From Talinum fruticosum (Eukaryota; Streptophyta; Magnoliopsida; Caryophyllales; Talinaceae), in the NCBI GenBank assembly GCA_021018815.1, contig JAITYX010000042.1, forward strand, positions 4,330,001 to 4,394,000: a DNA stretch of 64,000 nt, given 5' to 3'. This document shows, piece by piece, positions 51,073 to 64,000 of the stretch (position 1 is its first letter; the number at the start of each line of letters is the position of its first letter). Position numbers and translations under genes: made by a program. The notes under the pieces were generated by a model. The model saw only the letters and a program-made list of their open reading frames with translations. It searched no databases and was not told where the DNA came from.

Positions 51073-52373
51073 GGCCGTGATGTCTGGCCTCATTCTAGGG
51101 TTTCCTTCCGTTTTTCTTTTTCCTTTCGAGTCACAGGAAATACTCTTCTCAGCCTTGAGCTTTCTGTACCAGAGTTACCTTCTAAACAATTTTTTTCCAA
51201 AAACAAAAAACAATGTTTTTTAGTATTTGTATATTTTCTGTTCTCTCCAATAGTTTCCCCCTTTTCTTATCTTTTTTTTCTTTAAATTATTTTTGTCCTC
51301 GTAGGTTTATCGCCTATTTTGGTAGGTGGGTTTTAGTGGTTGATTAGTTGCTAGAGGGGAGAAAGTTGTGACAGCAGAAACAGAATGGATCTTTTTGCTC
51401 AGTTTTGTTATTGATATTTAGATTTATTATGATGAGTCATTTTGCTTTTCCATTTATTTTATTTTCATTCTTGGGAGTTCACGTGATACTCTGAGATGGT
51501 TTGTTTCTAGCCTTGATTCAAGGTTATAATGCCTTTAATGAAGGTAGATAAATATTTTTAATGTATGGTATTCAAAGTGGAGTATCCAATCCAGTGCCTT
51601 ATAATGTTCTAATCCTTGTGTAGAATGATGCGAATTCTTATATGCTACTGGGATCATCTTAACACATTATGTATTTGGGCTTACAAAATTCCTCCTATTT
51701 TTTAATTCTTAGGTGTATATAAGAAGCATATGGATGGAGATTTGAAATGTAAATAAATTGAAAAAAATTGAAAACTGGTTGGGCCAAAAGCTCAATTATC
51801 AGTTTGTGAAGGACTTTCAAGTCACAATATTATTCACGGTTGAAATCAACACAAAAGAACTTGAAAATCTTGATAAATTTGAAAAATATGAATTATAATT
51901 GCATAGAGATCAAGTTGCAGATAAATGAATTGGCTTGAGTACTAGCTTAACTTGAAGTATACAAGAGGTTCAAAGATCTGAGGCAGGAACAAAAACATTA
52001 TTAAAATTAAATACCAATAAGATTTAAAAAGCATGAGTAAATTCATACCCTACTCTAAACCCAAAAAAAGAGAGGGAGGGGGGGACAAACCGCCTGTTAA
52101 CCATGCACAAGCTAAATCAAAGGGAACCAAGAATGCAAAGAAATACAAGTAGTCCATGCTAATATTCATGATTCATCATTTTATACAAAATCTAATAGTT
52201 CAAAAAAGGGGAAAAAGGGAAAAAAGAGAACAATTGAGCACCATCACATAACAAATCACAAACCACTAGAACATAAGACCTAAACGAGGCAATGTTATAA
52301 ATCCAAATAATATTGCAGCAAAATCAAATTCTTCATACATGCCAATAATGTGGCACTCAGATATAATCTTGAT
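51073..52373. other. 3' regions of convergent RGG-protein and RABD2 genes
   Basis: The RGG gene 3' UTR (T-rich, 51080-51500) and the Rab 3' UTR on the minus strand meet here. A G/A-rich patch lies at about 52067-52090 (agagagggagggggggac). No exon or transposon was recognised. Confidence 0.6.
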
Positions 52374-55300
52374 CTAGGAAGAGCAGCAACCGCTCTTTTG
52401 TGCAACCGGCTGACCTCGGATCTGAACTGTGGGAGGCCTGGCATTGTTCATTGGCTGGCTAGCCATCCTGCCACCACAATAAACATGAAAATTCTATTAC
52501 ATTCATCTATCTAAAAGCCTAAAATATATCAATAACCAAAGTGGAAGTACATGAAATCCAAACTGGACCATATTGTCATTTTCTTGTTGATTACTGAGAT
52601 ATATGGCTTTGCAATGAGCCATTAATCTTCAAAAAGAAGCAATTGAGGTAGCCACAAGCTTCCTGGGGGAGGCAGGAAAGGGGGATTTGTTTTGGTGGTT
52701 GGGAAGGGGGAACCTACGCCGCCTGACATCTGAACTCTGGGAAAGCATCTTGAATACAGAGTCATAAAGTTATATTCGTCCATCAGTGAAGTGCTGAACA
52801 ACGGAGTGGTGGACAACAGTTTAGGACAACATGTTCGTGACAGCAAGAGGATAGTTGACAGCAGGACACTCCAATCAAGATGATTTACTAGCAAATGGGT
52901 TCAATCAGATATTTCAGTTATGCGAGCAAGGAAGGAATTGAGTTCCCTTAAATCCACTCTTTAAGATATCTAATTGGTCAGCCACTGAAGGGATTAAAAT
53001 TCCTTGCTCTTTCGTCCTATCTTCTTCATCTCTAATCACCCTGGTCCTAAACTCATGAGCACAACCTATATCAATTATTCAATAATTCCATTATCATATC
53101 TATAGGAATTTGTCAGACAACTAAACTTCAGAAAGCCTGCCCCTTGGTTTTGTTCCCAAGAAGGCGAAAAAGAAAACAGATTTTGCTCAAAAGACTAGTC
53201 ACATGGTGAAAACTTTGCATCAAAGGACGTCTGTCTTCTCTGATATTTCCCCACAACTGCAAAATATCACCTCAAGATTTATTATGTCTACGTACCTATT
53301 CTTGATTGAAGCAGTCATAGCCATGAACGCCTGTTCTACATTAGTTGCGTCCTTTGCACTGGTTTCCATAAAAGGTATACCAATTTCATCAGCAAATGCC
53401 TGAATAAGAAACACAAGTATAGACAAGACAACAGTTAGTATCTCCATCTACAAGCTGCTACATCAAATATCCACAAACAGAAAAGTCAGTGCAGTAACCT
53501 TGGCAGTTTCATATGGTACAGCTCTATTAGCAGCAAGATCACACTTGTTTCCAACCAGAAGTTTGTTGACATTGTCACTAGCATAGCGATCAATTTCATT
53601 TAGCCACTGCTTTACGTTGTTGAAACTTTCCATATCTGTCACATCATAGACTACCTACAAGGCCAAATAAACTAATATAAGCAAACCCAAACCAGATGAT
53701 AACCAACATGCAGAGAATAAAATTAAAAGAAGAAAGCCGGCATCGATGGCAGATTGCATGCATAAGCAACAGTAGCTAAAGTACTTACAATGATACCATG
53801 GGCTCCACGGTAGTAGCTGCTAGTGATTGTCCTAAAACGCTCTTGTCCTGCAGTGTCCCACTGTATCAACGGAAGAATCTATGTCAGGCATTGTCTTCAC
53901 ATGAAGCCAGACCAAAAAATAAAAAGAATATGTTAACAAGACAGATGACAGAAGATAATTAATAACACCAACAAAAATCGTACTATTTGAAGTTTAATAG
54001 TCTTTCCATCTTGCTCCACAGTGCGGATTTTCTACACCAAGAAACAAATACATAAGAATCAAGCTACCGACGCAAAAGCTCCATACATGTGTTATATGCT
54101 TGGTTCGGAAACACTCACAAAATCAACTCCAATGGTGCTTATGTAACTGTCCAAATATGAATCGTCCTGCACCAATAATGAAAGGAAGCATGTAACGCTT
54201 GCCACTGAATATTATGCAGAAAACCATTCAAAGTACCACAACTGCTGGAGATGATTAAATCACAAGGAGAACAAGCAAGTTACAGATCCATGACACAAAA
54301 TTACAGCCACTTTAATATATTAAACCAACTATTGCATGCAAGATATCATTCAGACTACCCCACTTCCATTAGAGATTAAAGATTGAACATACAAAGGAAA
54401 CTTGACCATGGGATTTCAATAGCAAGCTAACATCATGAGGATCAAAAACTCTACAAATAAAGGGTAATAGGATGTCCAATCATTCTACCAATTAAGTAAT
54501 TTGAAGGGAAAAGGCAAATAAGACCAAAGAAATGAAGGTTGCATACTGCAGACAGAACATCTAGAACAAGAAAGCATGATCTCACGGCGATGGAAAAACT
54601 TGCTGCCACACATGTAATGCCGAAAATTATGATATAAAAGGAAAAGCGATCATCTCCTTTTAAAACTTAGGGTCAAATGTCATAACTATGTTGAAACTGA
54701 AAAAGTGAGACATGGAGTGGTCCCATGTTAGGGCCACTTCAGAATAGAAGTTGTTGACATCTCTACTTTCATAGTTCAGCTTATCAAACAGAACAATCAC
54801 CAATGTATAATTACAAAGTAGACAAGCCACATCTATGTGTCTACTTCTAGACAATTAAAGAGTCAAAAAGTAAACTTTGTAAATTAGTATAATAATCATG
54901 AGGCTTACCGCAAATCTCAGAAGGAGACAAGATTTTCCAACACCTGAATCTCCAATAAGCAAAAGCTTGAACAGGTAGTCACTGCATGTGAAAGCACCAA
55001 AAATGTTCAAAGTGAGGGCATAAAAAAAAAACTATAAAAAGACTTGACAACTAGAAACAACATACATAAAGGCCCTGTTTGGCTCACAGCTGTTAGGTGT
55101 TAGTTGTTTTGCATTAACGGTTAGCTATTTGTATTAGCTGTTTTTGAAGAAAGTATTTGGTAAAATTATTTGTTTCTACAATAGATGATTGATAAAGTTC
55201 CATTATACCCTTATCTCTAAAGTATTTCTTAATTGAATATGATTTTTTTATTTATTGGTGATTATTTTCTTTCGAAAAAAATTAAATTTAAGTCGTACAT

Positions 55301-56937
55301 TCTAATTAACTTCACCAATAGAATCTGCTTTCTTATCTTTTCCACATAATTTGTATTCATTATTTAACTTATTTTCTTTTCAATGAGTATATATATTTGT
55401 TGGATATGTTCACTTTTTAGTTATGAATTGAAATTGATATCATTTGAATTTGAATTTGTATTCATTGTTTAACTTATTTTCTTTTCAATGGGTATATCTA
55501 TTTGTTGGATATGTTCACTTTTTAGTTATGAATTAAAATTGATATCCGTTTCAAATGATTCGATTTTCATTGGATTGAAATTTTTTAAAAAAATATTACT
55601 ACAAGGCATAGTAAGTTAATGAGCCGAAGGGCATTTCAATGACAGGCTTGTAATATGTCGTGAAAGGTTTTCCTCAAAAGTGAATTTGGAATTTGGAAAC
55701 AAGGATTCATAGCAAGCTTAGTAATATTTGTCAAAATTTGGGCAAACTAGTAATTTTCATGAAAAGTTCTCCTCAAAAGGCTATTCCCAACACCACAAAG
55801 CTGTTTGGAGCCAACCAAACAAGTGTCAAAATAAAGACAATAAGAAGAATCAAAAACTCAAGTAGGAAAATAAGTACTTTTAAAGTATAAACCAACATAA
55901 TGATAAAGGTAAAACAATCATCCCCCTCCACCAACCTCTTACAAAAAAAAAAAAAAAAGGAAAAGAAAAGGAACAATCTTGCATATGATTTATTATTTCA
56001 GCAAAAGGGGGAAAAGGCTTATGTAGAAGCGGGTTTTAGGTTTTTGCAGGAAGAATGAATGGATAGGAGATACTAGCAGCCAACGGGCAAGCAGTAGACC
56101 ATTTCAACTTGCTCTTCTTCTGGCAATTAAAGTCTGCGCTACTCAGAATGACGTCCAGAAGCAACAAAAATTCAGTGTCCATTCTTCTCTTACTATTGAA
56201 GCTACAGGAAGTCCAGTCAAACCAATGCCATTCGCAAGACTGATAGATAACGGAGAGCCAAATGCCACCTCAAGTTAAACAGAAGTGGAAAGCAAAGATG
56301 TAGACACCATAATTTACGACTTCCTCACTTCTTACCCCCCAACACCAAAAAACCCAATTGCTTTCTCCGAAAGCAGCTTCAAACATTCATAATTCAACTA
56401 TCTGGGGATTGCTAGGAATGTAGAAATCCTCAAGACGGCATAAAAAAGCAGTATTTCTGATTAGTAAGACATATGAACACCAATTTGAGACTAATCTGAG
56501 ATGATAAAACACGACTTTCACGATCATAAATAACGTTACAGCACAAACCATCATTTCAGACTTCGAAAGGAAGACAGGAAATGAAGGAGAAGGACAATTC
56601 ATTGACAATCAATCAAGTTTTGGAGTGAATTGCCCAAAATCAGACCCCACCAATCGTATCCTTATAGTTCCCGGAGATTTAACATCAAGTCAAAGAAGCG
56701 ATCCAAAAACAAACAACCCTAGAAATTAATTCATTTGTTCAAACAGCAAAAAAACCAGCATCCAAATCTAACGGCTCTCGTCACAGATCAACCGACAAAA
56801 TAACAATCACGAATTAAACAACAAACAAAAAACCCAGATTGAGAAACACAAAAAACATCTGAGAAATGGCAGAATTATGAATTGAAATCAGCAGATCGAA
56901 TCAAGGGTTAGCGGAGAACGTACTACTCGGGATTCAT
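52374..56937 (-). CDS. RABD2: Rab1-type small GTPase (RABD2 subfamily)
   Basis: Exons, 5' to 3': 56937-56924, 54981-54909, 54166-54119, 54031-53984, 53860-53789, 53654-53499, 53399-53296, 52467-52374; they sum to 609 nt, 202 aa, with no lesion. Rab1/RABD GTPases drive ER-to-Golgi vesicle traffic. Motifs: start [20 protein letters not shown] with P-loop GDSGVGKS (about residues 15-22), switch [12 protein letters not shown]3 [10 protein letters not shown], the Rab-typical [20 protein letters not shown]4 GNKCDL, G5 ETSAK, and the C-terminal tail [15 protein letters not shown] with a double cysteine for geranylgeranylation. MNPE and the GCCSS end point to RABD2 rather than RABD1. The 14-nt first exon is split from the rest by a ~1.9 kb intron carrying a MITE. 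Divergent to ALG12, with about 1.4 kb between starts. Confidence 0.96.
55068..55830. mobile_element. hAT-like MITE in RABD2 intron 1
   Basis: The left edge reads ggccctgtttggctcacagctg; the right edge, near 55800-55825, reads agctgtttggagccaaccaaacaagt, whose reverse complement begins cttgtttggttggctcc. These are imperfect terminal inverted repeats around an AT-rich body. Ends with (C)CTGTTTGG are frequent among plant hAT-derived MITEs (recalled, not searched). Inside is a direct duplication: 55351-55440 recurs at 55456-55545 with a period of 105 bp and few mismatches. No coding capacity. Confidence 0.6.
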
Positions 56938-58343
56938 GACTGATGCACGATCAGACGAGGCGAAGGAAGATATGCAGAAGATGGAGAGGGGATGATGAGG
57001 CGGAAATTCGCCGGGATCACTGCTTTCTCCGGCGAAACGGTGACCGGAAAATCGTGGATCTCTGAAGAAGCAGGTCAGCCAAGAGAGAGGAGAGAGAGAG
57101 AGATAGAGAGAAGGGAGAGGGGAATAAATATAGACACGGAAGGATGCGAAAGACGTAGTAGGAACCACGAAAGAGACATTAATGAAAGGAAGGTGTTTTT
57201 GGCTAATTTAATTTAATCATTGGTAAAATTGTTTATAAAATAGTACTTTATTATTATTTTTTTCATTTTATTCAAAAAATATACACTATGCAATGTCCAA
57301 ACTAGCATATAAGAAATTCGGTAAAAAAATTATTAATAAAATTTTTTATTCAAAAAATAGTATTTATTGGCAATAAAGTTACTTATCATACTAATAGACA
57401 TAAAAATATCGGTTTGTCTTAGCATGGAGTGTATTTATGATAATATAGATCTATTTTTATTTGTTTAGTTGTTCACCAAGAATTGTAAGTGTATTTTTTT
57501 ATTTATATTTAATTGAGGAAGACTTTTTAAGTTTCAAGTAGAAAAATACAACCCTATGAAGATCACAAACGCTAACAAAAATATTACAAAAATTTTTATT
57601 ACGTCATTCAATGTCCAAATTTATGGGGATAAAATGATTTGATTTGAGCACATGCACTAACAAAAAGTATATAAAGTCGAGATAATAAGATTTGTTGGAA
57701 CCTTATGAGGATAGACAATATAACAATAACATGTATAATTCACGTGTAACTTATAACTTAAAGATAATCTAATTAATACTATTTATCAAAAGAGTAGAGC
57801 AGTGTGAATTAAAAAAATATAGATTAATTTTTTTATGAAAATAATTTTTAAAAAATATAAATTAATTTTCTTTATGAAAATAATTTTAAAAAGCTAAGAA
57901 GAAAGATAAATGAAAAGCGTGAAGGATATTTTTTTAAAAAAATGAAGGAGAATTACAATTAATTTCATAATTTTATGTCTAAATCAGTAATTAAAGTGCT
58001 TAAATATATATTATATGAAAACTATGGCCAAATTCTCCTGCCGTTCTAATTTATACACGCCTTCTTTCTTATATGAAAAAAAGGAAATTGGTCTAGTTTA
58101 TTTTATAAATCTAATCTAATCCAAATAAAAAAAGGGGTAATTAGGTTGAAAATTTTCAGACTAGATACCCAAAAACCCCAATAACGAAGTGGCGTGGAGC
58201 TTGAAATCCATAATTCAGGAGTTTGCTTCAAATTTCGGTTGATAGTCACAGTAGTATACAGCGGGTTAATACCAGAGACACAAATCCGATCCGGGTCAAA
58301 GAAGTTTGCTCCGAGCTTCTCTGAGCAACTAGGGATCGCACCA
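56938..58343. other. Bidirectional intergenic region between RABD2 and ALG12
   Basis: Near 57040-57130 a GA-rich stretch lies in the RABD2 leader. The middle (57230-58080) is AT-rich with poly(A/T) runs and no coding sequence. The last 200 bases should contain the ALG12 promoter and leader. No TATA box was assigned with confidence. Confidence 0.5.
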
Positions 58344-61300
58344 ATGGCTCGGAATTCTGGCAAATTCACGGGCAATTACGGTGAGTTAACTACCAGCACT
58401 TTAACAACCCGTTTGATCCCCCCGATTGGAGCAGTTGGGTGTGATTTTTAGTGTTTTATCTCATTGATTTGTGTAATGTTCTATGAAGGGTATGACTTGA
58501 TTTTGGGATTAGTGGCTGCATTTTATGTATTAGCTGTACCCTACACTAAAGTTGAAGAGAGCTTTAATATGCAGGTACAATTAATCCCCAATCTAGATTA
58601 TGTAAATTTGTGCTTGGAAAGTTATTGTTTTTTCCCTCTTTTGTTTGTGTCATTTTTTCTGGGTTAATTTTGCTTTTCTGGTGGTTTTACAGGCAATTCA
58701 TGATATACTGTATCATAGGCATCACTTGGATAAAGTATGTGCCTCACTTTGGTGTTTTACGTTTTTCAATGAGACATTTTGTTCATTTGATCCCTACCCA
58801 GTTACTCTGATGCCTACTTGATCATTTTCACTTTCCCCTGTATTTTGGCTTATTCACTTACAGTATGATCATTTGGAATTTCCGGGTGTCGTCCTCGCAC
58901 TTTCATTGGTATGTTCTATGCTTCTTGTTGTTACCCATTGATTGTCACTCTCTTTTATTTGTTTACTGTTGAAGTCCTGCCATCTGTTTTTTTGTTCATT
59001 GCTTTTGGATGTGCTGTTCATTCTATTACGTGTTGGAGGCTTGGGAGAGGGTGGCAGGGTTTCATGGGAAACAATCTCTTTCCGTCATACGGCTAATAGC
59101 CAAGAGCATGATGAACTGGATTGGTGGTATGATACATGTGTCCATGTTGTTACAGTTGTGTTGAATTGCAGTAAGGTTTAGAACAATTAGATCAATTAAC
59201 TTTCACCTCTCCATTAATATTGCTTTTTGAAAAATTGTGCTTAGTAGGTCATAACTTATGAGTCCTATTAGAAGTAATGTTGCAAGGAAGTTAGAAACAT
59301 GTGTTTGACACTTACTGGGATTTTCAGTGCATTTATGTGCATGGCTTGAAGTCCATGCCAAGATTGCTCATCTGCGATGAAGTTTATGTCTAAGTTAGTA
59401 ATTTCTATTAGTGTTGCCCAAAGTCTTCATTTGTATCAAATTCAAATTAAGGGAAAAACCTACAGAGTTATTCGGACACATTTTTGTATCAAATTCTCGT
59501 GCTTTTGAAAATATAGGATGTGTTGCAATTGGAATACTACTAGGAAAGCAAACTGATGTTATGAGAAGAATTCTGGAAATACAAGAGTTGTGATCAGCTC
59601 CAAGTCCTCTCATGTCTGGTCTGTATTCTGTAACATGACTTGCAATCTTTCTCAGCTCTTTGACTAAGCACCATTGTCTCAATTTGTGGCAAATCGTTGA
59701 CCATATTCATACTCTCAATTTGTTCAGGCCTTCCTCATTGTCATTTTGTTGTCAAACCAAAGTTTGTCTCTGTGACCACTTTGCAATTTCAACACTTATA
59801 CGATGGACATGGGTCTATGGACCCGGTGACATGACACAATTTTGGGGGAGGAAATTTAATCTTTTTTGGAAAGGTGGAACCATAAAAATAAGGGGTCAAA
59901 TTTAGAAAATTAAAAAAATACCATATATGGTAACTTAGGTCTATGGTATAACATGTATTGCAATTTGGTCTATCATAAACTTACCAATGTAGAACCAAGG
60001 TCAACTGACATCTTAACTCTCAGATTTTCTTAGAATTTGATTTTGAGCCTCCTTAATGATATTTCTTGAGAGTCTTGAGATTGATTATTGACTCTACTCA
60101 CATGGTACTTGTACAAAATTTGGGATTCTTCTGGAGTCCTCAGGGGGCTAGAATGAAATTAGTTTCACCGAAATACTATTTATGACTTGGTGAACCTAAA
60201 CTGACATATGCAATCACACATTGTTGACATTTTTTCCTTTTTGCTTGATAGGTGCTTGGCTTGTGTCAATTTTGGCATCTCCTATTGTAGCCGTCATCAA
60301 TTTTCTACACTTGCCAAAGATCTATAGCCTCTTAGTAGGTGAGGTTAATCTTGCTTTGATCTATATCTTTACTGTATGCCCTTTTCTTTTGCTATGATGT
60401 TAGCTGATAGAGTTTTAACAATTGCCCTTTTGTCATATCATTTCTTCAAGCATATTTCAAAGATTGCATTGTATAGCGACTATGGCATACATCTTTGTGA
60501 TCTACTTAGGATGGAATCCTTTTGTGCTTGTCTTGCTGCTGGTTTATTTCTAGTATCTTTTTCTGTTGCTTGTTCTTCTATATCCATCATTCACTATTGA
60601 TGCATCTTTCTATGGACCTAATCTCATTTAATGTACTTTTTTCTTTCTTGTGTGTTTTAGTCCGTTTGGCATTAGGATGCATTATACTATCCACCTTACG
60701 GTTTTACCGACTCCAGGTTAGTAAACTTTTATGTGTTGCTACCTATTTCTTAAAATGTGCTTCTTGTCATTGATATTTTATTTATTTTTGCATTTAAATC
60801 TAATTTATGGTATTATGTCATGGACAACACTGGTCAAGTTTGATCTCCAAACTTAATAGTTGGAAACTTAGCAACCATGTTGTGTAAGGTCAGGAATTGT
60901 TGACTTTTGCAACCGGTTTTTGGCGGATACCATTCAGTGGACAATTTGAACCTTTTGCCTTCCTTTTTGAAAGGTTGTTAGTTGAGCGATTCCTTTCTCC
61001 CTTTAGGAACTTATTTAAATCTTACTGAGGGCAGAACAAATTATTCTTGATTTACCAATTCTTCAATCAATATTCTTGGAGTTTTCTCATGGATAATGGG
61101 AACAGAGATATTGGATTCAAGTTTTTATCCACTAGATAAGAGTCTAGTATTAGGGGAAATAGCTTGAGAATCCCATGATTTTGTGCTTGAAACTTTTGAT
61201 GCTCATCTTAAACTCAAGAGAATAACATTGATGAATCTCTGCCTTGATTATTCCTCATGTACACTTGTTGATGAAAGTAACTTACTACCTGACCAAATAG

Positions 61301-63930
61301 CTATCACAGAGGAGTGACCATATCTCTGCTTTTGCAGATCAGAAGCAAGTTTGGCCGCCAAGTAGAGGCTTTTTTGTAATATTAATGCTTATACAATTTC
61401 ACTTGCTGTTCTATAGCACGCGTCCTCTTCCAAACATACTGGCTTTGGGTTTAGGTAACTGCTCCTAATATCTCTACATTTTTCCTTGTGTCGACTTCTA
61501 CTCTTTATATCTTTCTATCTTCTGCTTCTTTCTATTTGGTGTTCTAATATATGTTAATCCGTTTCCATGGACCTGAAAGATTCACAGTTTGGCAAATTTT
61601 CAATTTTGGATTACATGGGACTAAATGAGATGTCTGAACACATGGTCCTTTATTTCTTGTTTATTCGTGAAGCATGTGTTTATCTCCTTAATTGAAGGTT
61701 ACTGTCAATGATTGTTGCTGATTATTATTTTTACTTACCTATCGTGATTTAATAAATTTGGCAGAATTCTCTTCATCTTTCCATTTTTATGTGTGGCATC
61801 ATGCATCTCTTACACCAACTCCGTCTTTAGTTAGTTTGTTTGTGTTCTTCCTCTTTTGATTTTTTTTTTTGAGCAAGGAATAGATTTTTTCAATTCTATG
61901 TATATCAGGATCAAAAGGGTGGATGAAATTTAACATCCTACAAAAATACAATCTACATCCGAAATATCTAATATCCACAAAATCAATAACATCAAAAGAA
62001 GAATAGCAAAGGTTCCCCTTATCCTAAAATAGAGAGTATTGATCAAACGCTTTTTAATTTGGTTGTCTCTTGTATAATCTTATCGATGAGCACGACTATT
62101 TCCTGCATGATTGTTTCAGAATAATTGTGAGTGTGGATCAAATAATTTTCTGAATAATAGCATTATACTTTCTTGATGAGCAAGGTTGTTTACTACTATG
62201 TTACTCATACTCGGGTGTCTGATATGGATACGTGTCCAAGTGCTACCGGAACATATTTATTCAAGATTTACCCACATTTTTCTTCTTCTTCTTTGTTGAG
62301 TTGAAGAAAAACATTTGTAAGGAGTGCATTCATTGGTTGATGTTGGTGCTATTTGTTTCTTCTGCCTTTTTTTTGGGTGGGGGGTTGGCTATGCTGGTGT
62401 TAAATCTATGAAGTTTCTGGTCATTCCTACTTGGTAAGAATTTATTTTGCGTATAACATGTCAGCTTCTATGTAGAAGGACACAAAACCTGGATTTTTTA
62501 ATCATTTTGACATCTAGATCCAGAATATTTATGACAATTTCTCCCTGAAATAACTTTTGCAGAAGTTACTAACTGATTGGTCTGGTTCAAAACTGATTTT
62601 CTATTCAACACTGCAGTCAATATGGCATATGGGTATTGGTTGAAAGGGAGTTTCTACACAGTACTAAAATTTCTGGTTTGTCTCTTTTTCTTGCAAATTA
62701 ATATCTTGTATATTCAGGCAAATCATGACATTAAGCTGATATCAATCCTGGTGTAGTTTTAGTTGAGAGGTTTTTGCTGACGTTATTAGGCCACAGAGTG
62801 AATATGCTTGGAATCCAACTGGTATTCATGAGCGAAAAGTAACTGGCATACTTCTTTTATCCATTATCTTTACAATCAAAAACAACAGATAGCTTAATCA
62901 AAGTTCAACTTTCAAATTCAATGGTAGAATGTTTAATTGCTTATGTCTTATTAGCCGAGCTTAATTTTTCCGTTACTGGTAAAGTAGCTATTTTCATACT
63001 GTTTGCAGCATAATTCTAGCCGACTTGTTGTAAATGTGATATAAGTTACAGTTGTGGCCTGTGCTTTTCAATTTGTGCTTCATTATACTTTTCATATCCT
63101 AGCAATTCTTCCTATGTGAAAAAGTCAATTTCTAGGCAAATATTCATTTTGGGAGGATTAGGGGAAAGAAGATGCTTCTAGGAATGTTTTTTCCCATCTT
63201 GTGATGTCAATGGTTGGGAAAAAGGATACCATACTCCAGCCTGGTCCAGTGCGGTGAACCTGATTGCTTATTGAGTGCTGCTTTCTGGATCCTTGTGGAT
63301 AGGTCCTGCCAGCTTTGTCAAGGGAATATTTGCGCGCTGCACAGAAGTCTATGTGCTCTTTATTGTGTCCTGTAATACTTGCATTAATGCTGAATAAATT
63401 TTTCCCACCTCAAAGACCATTTCTAGCAAAGAATCCATCTTGCTTAGGTTTATTTTTCTTTACAATATCAGTGAAAGAGATGATGTATGCTAGATTTTCT
63501 CTGCTATGCAGCATGCAGAAAACTATGCGCTAATAGTCAAGCTGTTTTACATGTATTTTACCTGCCAGTTTTTGCAGACTGGCAACCTAGGCTCCCTTCG
63601 CACACCATGTAGTTTCTCTTTTAAATTTATGACGAGAGGTTAGGTGCAAGAGCACAAAGTGAATCTAGAGCAAATAGTTTCTCCCTTTGTTTCTGTTGGC
63701 TGTCATTTTTCTAAAATATTATTTTTCCTCAGTTTCTGTTTTGTCATAATCTGAAGATGGAAGTTACTTTGTCTATTAATTTAATTTTCGCCTTTTACCT
63801 TCAATGTTATTAGGAGGTTGTTGGCAATTCTTAAAGTTATCTGTGCTCCCTTGATCAGGTTGTGGCAATGTTGATCTTCAGATGTGATGTACTTCTGTTA
63901 GCCTGCCCAATTGGCCTTCAGCTTTTGTTG
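58344..63930 (+). CDS. ALG12: ALG12, Dol-P-Man alpha-1,6-mannosyltransferase (partial, two homopolymer frameshifts)
   Basis: Visible exons: 58344-58380, 58489-58574, 58693-58734, 58864-58908, 60252-60338, 60661-60716, 61338-61454, 62617-62675, 63859-63930; the gene continues past the window. ALG12 is a multi-pass ER membrane enzyme (GT22 family) that adds the eighth mannose to the lipid-linked N-glycan precursor. Recognisable text: DLILGLVAAFYVLAVPYTKV, the GT22 hallmark VEESFNMQAIHDILYHRHHL, YDHLEFPGVV, LALGCIILSTLRFYRLQ, FGRQVEAFF, FHLLFYSTRPLPNILALGL, NMAYGYWLKGSFY, and MLIFRCDVLLLACPIGLQLL. Exon 4 lacks one C (CC at 58893-58894 where CCC is needed for VVPRTFIG) and exon 7 lacks one T (T6 at 61370-61375 where T7 is needed). 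Restoring either base by thought alone gives exact phase agreement with the next exon. Consensus error is the favoured reading. Introns 4 and 8 exceed 1 kb. Confidence 0.9.
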
Positions 63931-64000
63931 GTATGTAGAGAACAGTCACTTCTGAAGGACTCTTGAGAACCTTCTTTTCCATTCCGTGTAACCTCTCATG

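Noticed and set aside
56923..57216. Overlapping frames in the RABD2 leader
   Set aside because: Both derive from the GA-rich 5' leader; the minus frame only joins RABD2 exon 1 by reading through the leader.
58864..61454. Treating ALG12 as a pseudogene
   Set aside because: Only two single-base homopolymer losses; all other codons and splice phases are conserved, unlike the RPF2 copy.

Overview
This is a 64 kb piece of a plant nuclear genome, most likely a eudicot. Support: spliced genes with GT-AG introns, AT-rich intergenic DNA, and plant-type transposable elements (Athila-type Ty3/gypsy LTRs, Helitrons, L1-like LINE tails, foldback MITEs). Every gene was rebuilt by joining exons by eye at splice sites that keep the reading frame. 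Family names rest on remembered conserved motifs, since no search could be run.

Layout. 1-7269: Helitron 3' part, a large (AAT)n/(ATT)n array and AT-rich repeats, no gene. 7270-14630 (-): five-exon gene for an uncharacterised, probably chloroplast-targeted protein of about 543 aa. 14820-15015: telomere-like TTTAGGG-rich tract between two divergent transcription units. 15748-25696 (+): intron-bearing pseudogene of the ribosome-assembly factor RPF2, broken by substitutions, frameshifts and missing exons, and carrying a LINE tail plus a 6 kb palindromic Athila-type retroelement complex. 25697-28770: repeats. 29194-33830 (+): ELMO-domain protein, nine exons, 262 aa, intact. 35180-37108 (-): nucleoside diphosphate kinase 1, four exons, 148 aa, intact. 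37236-45845: transposon-rich (LINE RNase H fragment, solo LTR, foldback MITE, complete non-autonomous Helitron). 46352-51072 (+): RGG-repeat / Stm1-SERBP1-type RNA-binding protein, seven exons, with single-base homopolymer deletions. 52374-56937 (-): Rab1/RABD2 small GTPase, eight exons, 202 aa, intact, with a MITE in intron 1. 58344-63930 and beyond (+): ALG12 mannosyltransferase, nine exons visible, two homopolymer frameshifts, running off the window.

The genes are unlinked housekeeping functions: ribosome biogenesis relic, ER glycan assembly, ER-Golgi traffic, nucleotide metabolism, mRNA/ribosome binding and small-GTPase regulation. There is no operon or obvious cluster. No new defence or metabolic system was found. 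The most informative structures are the head-to-head Athila complex lodged in its own LTR, the decayed RPF2 copy, the Helitron pair, and a pattern of one-base homopolymer losses in two otherwise conserved genes that looks more like consensus error than gene death.
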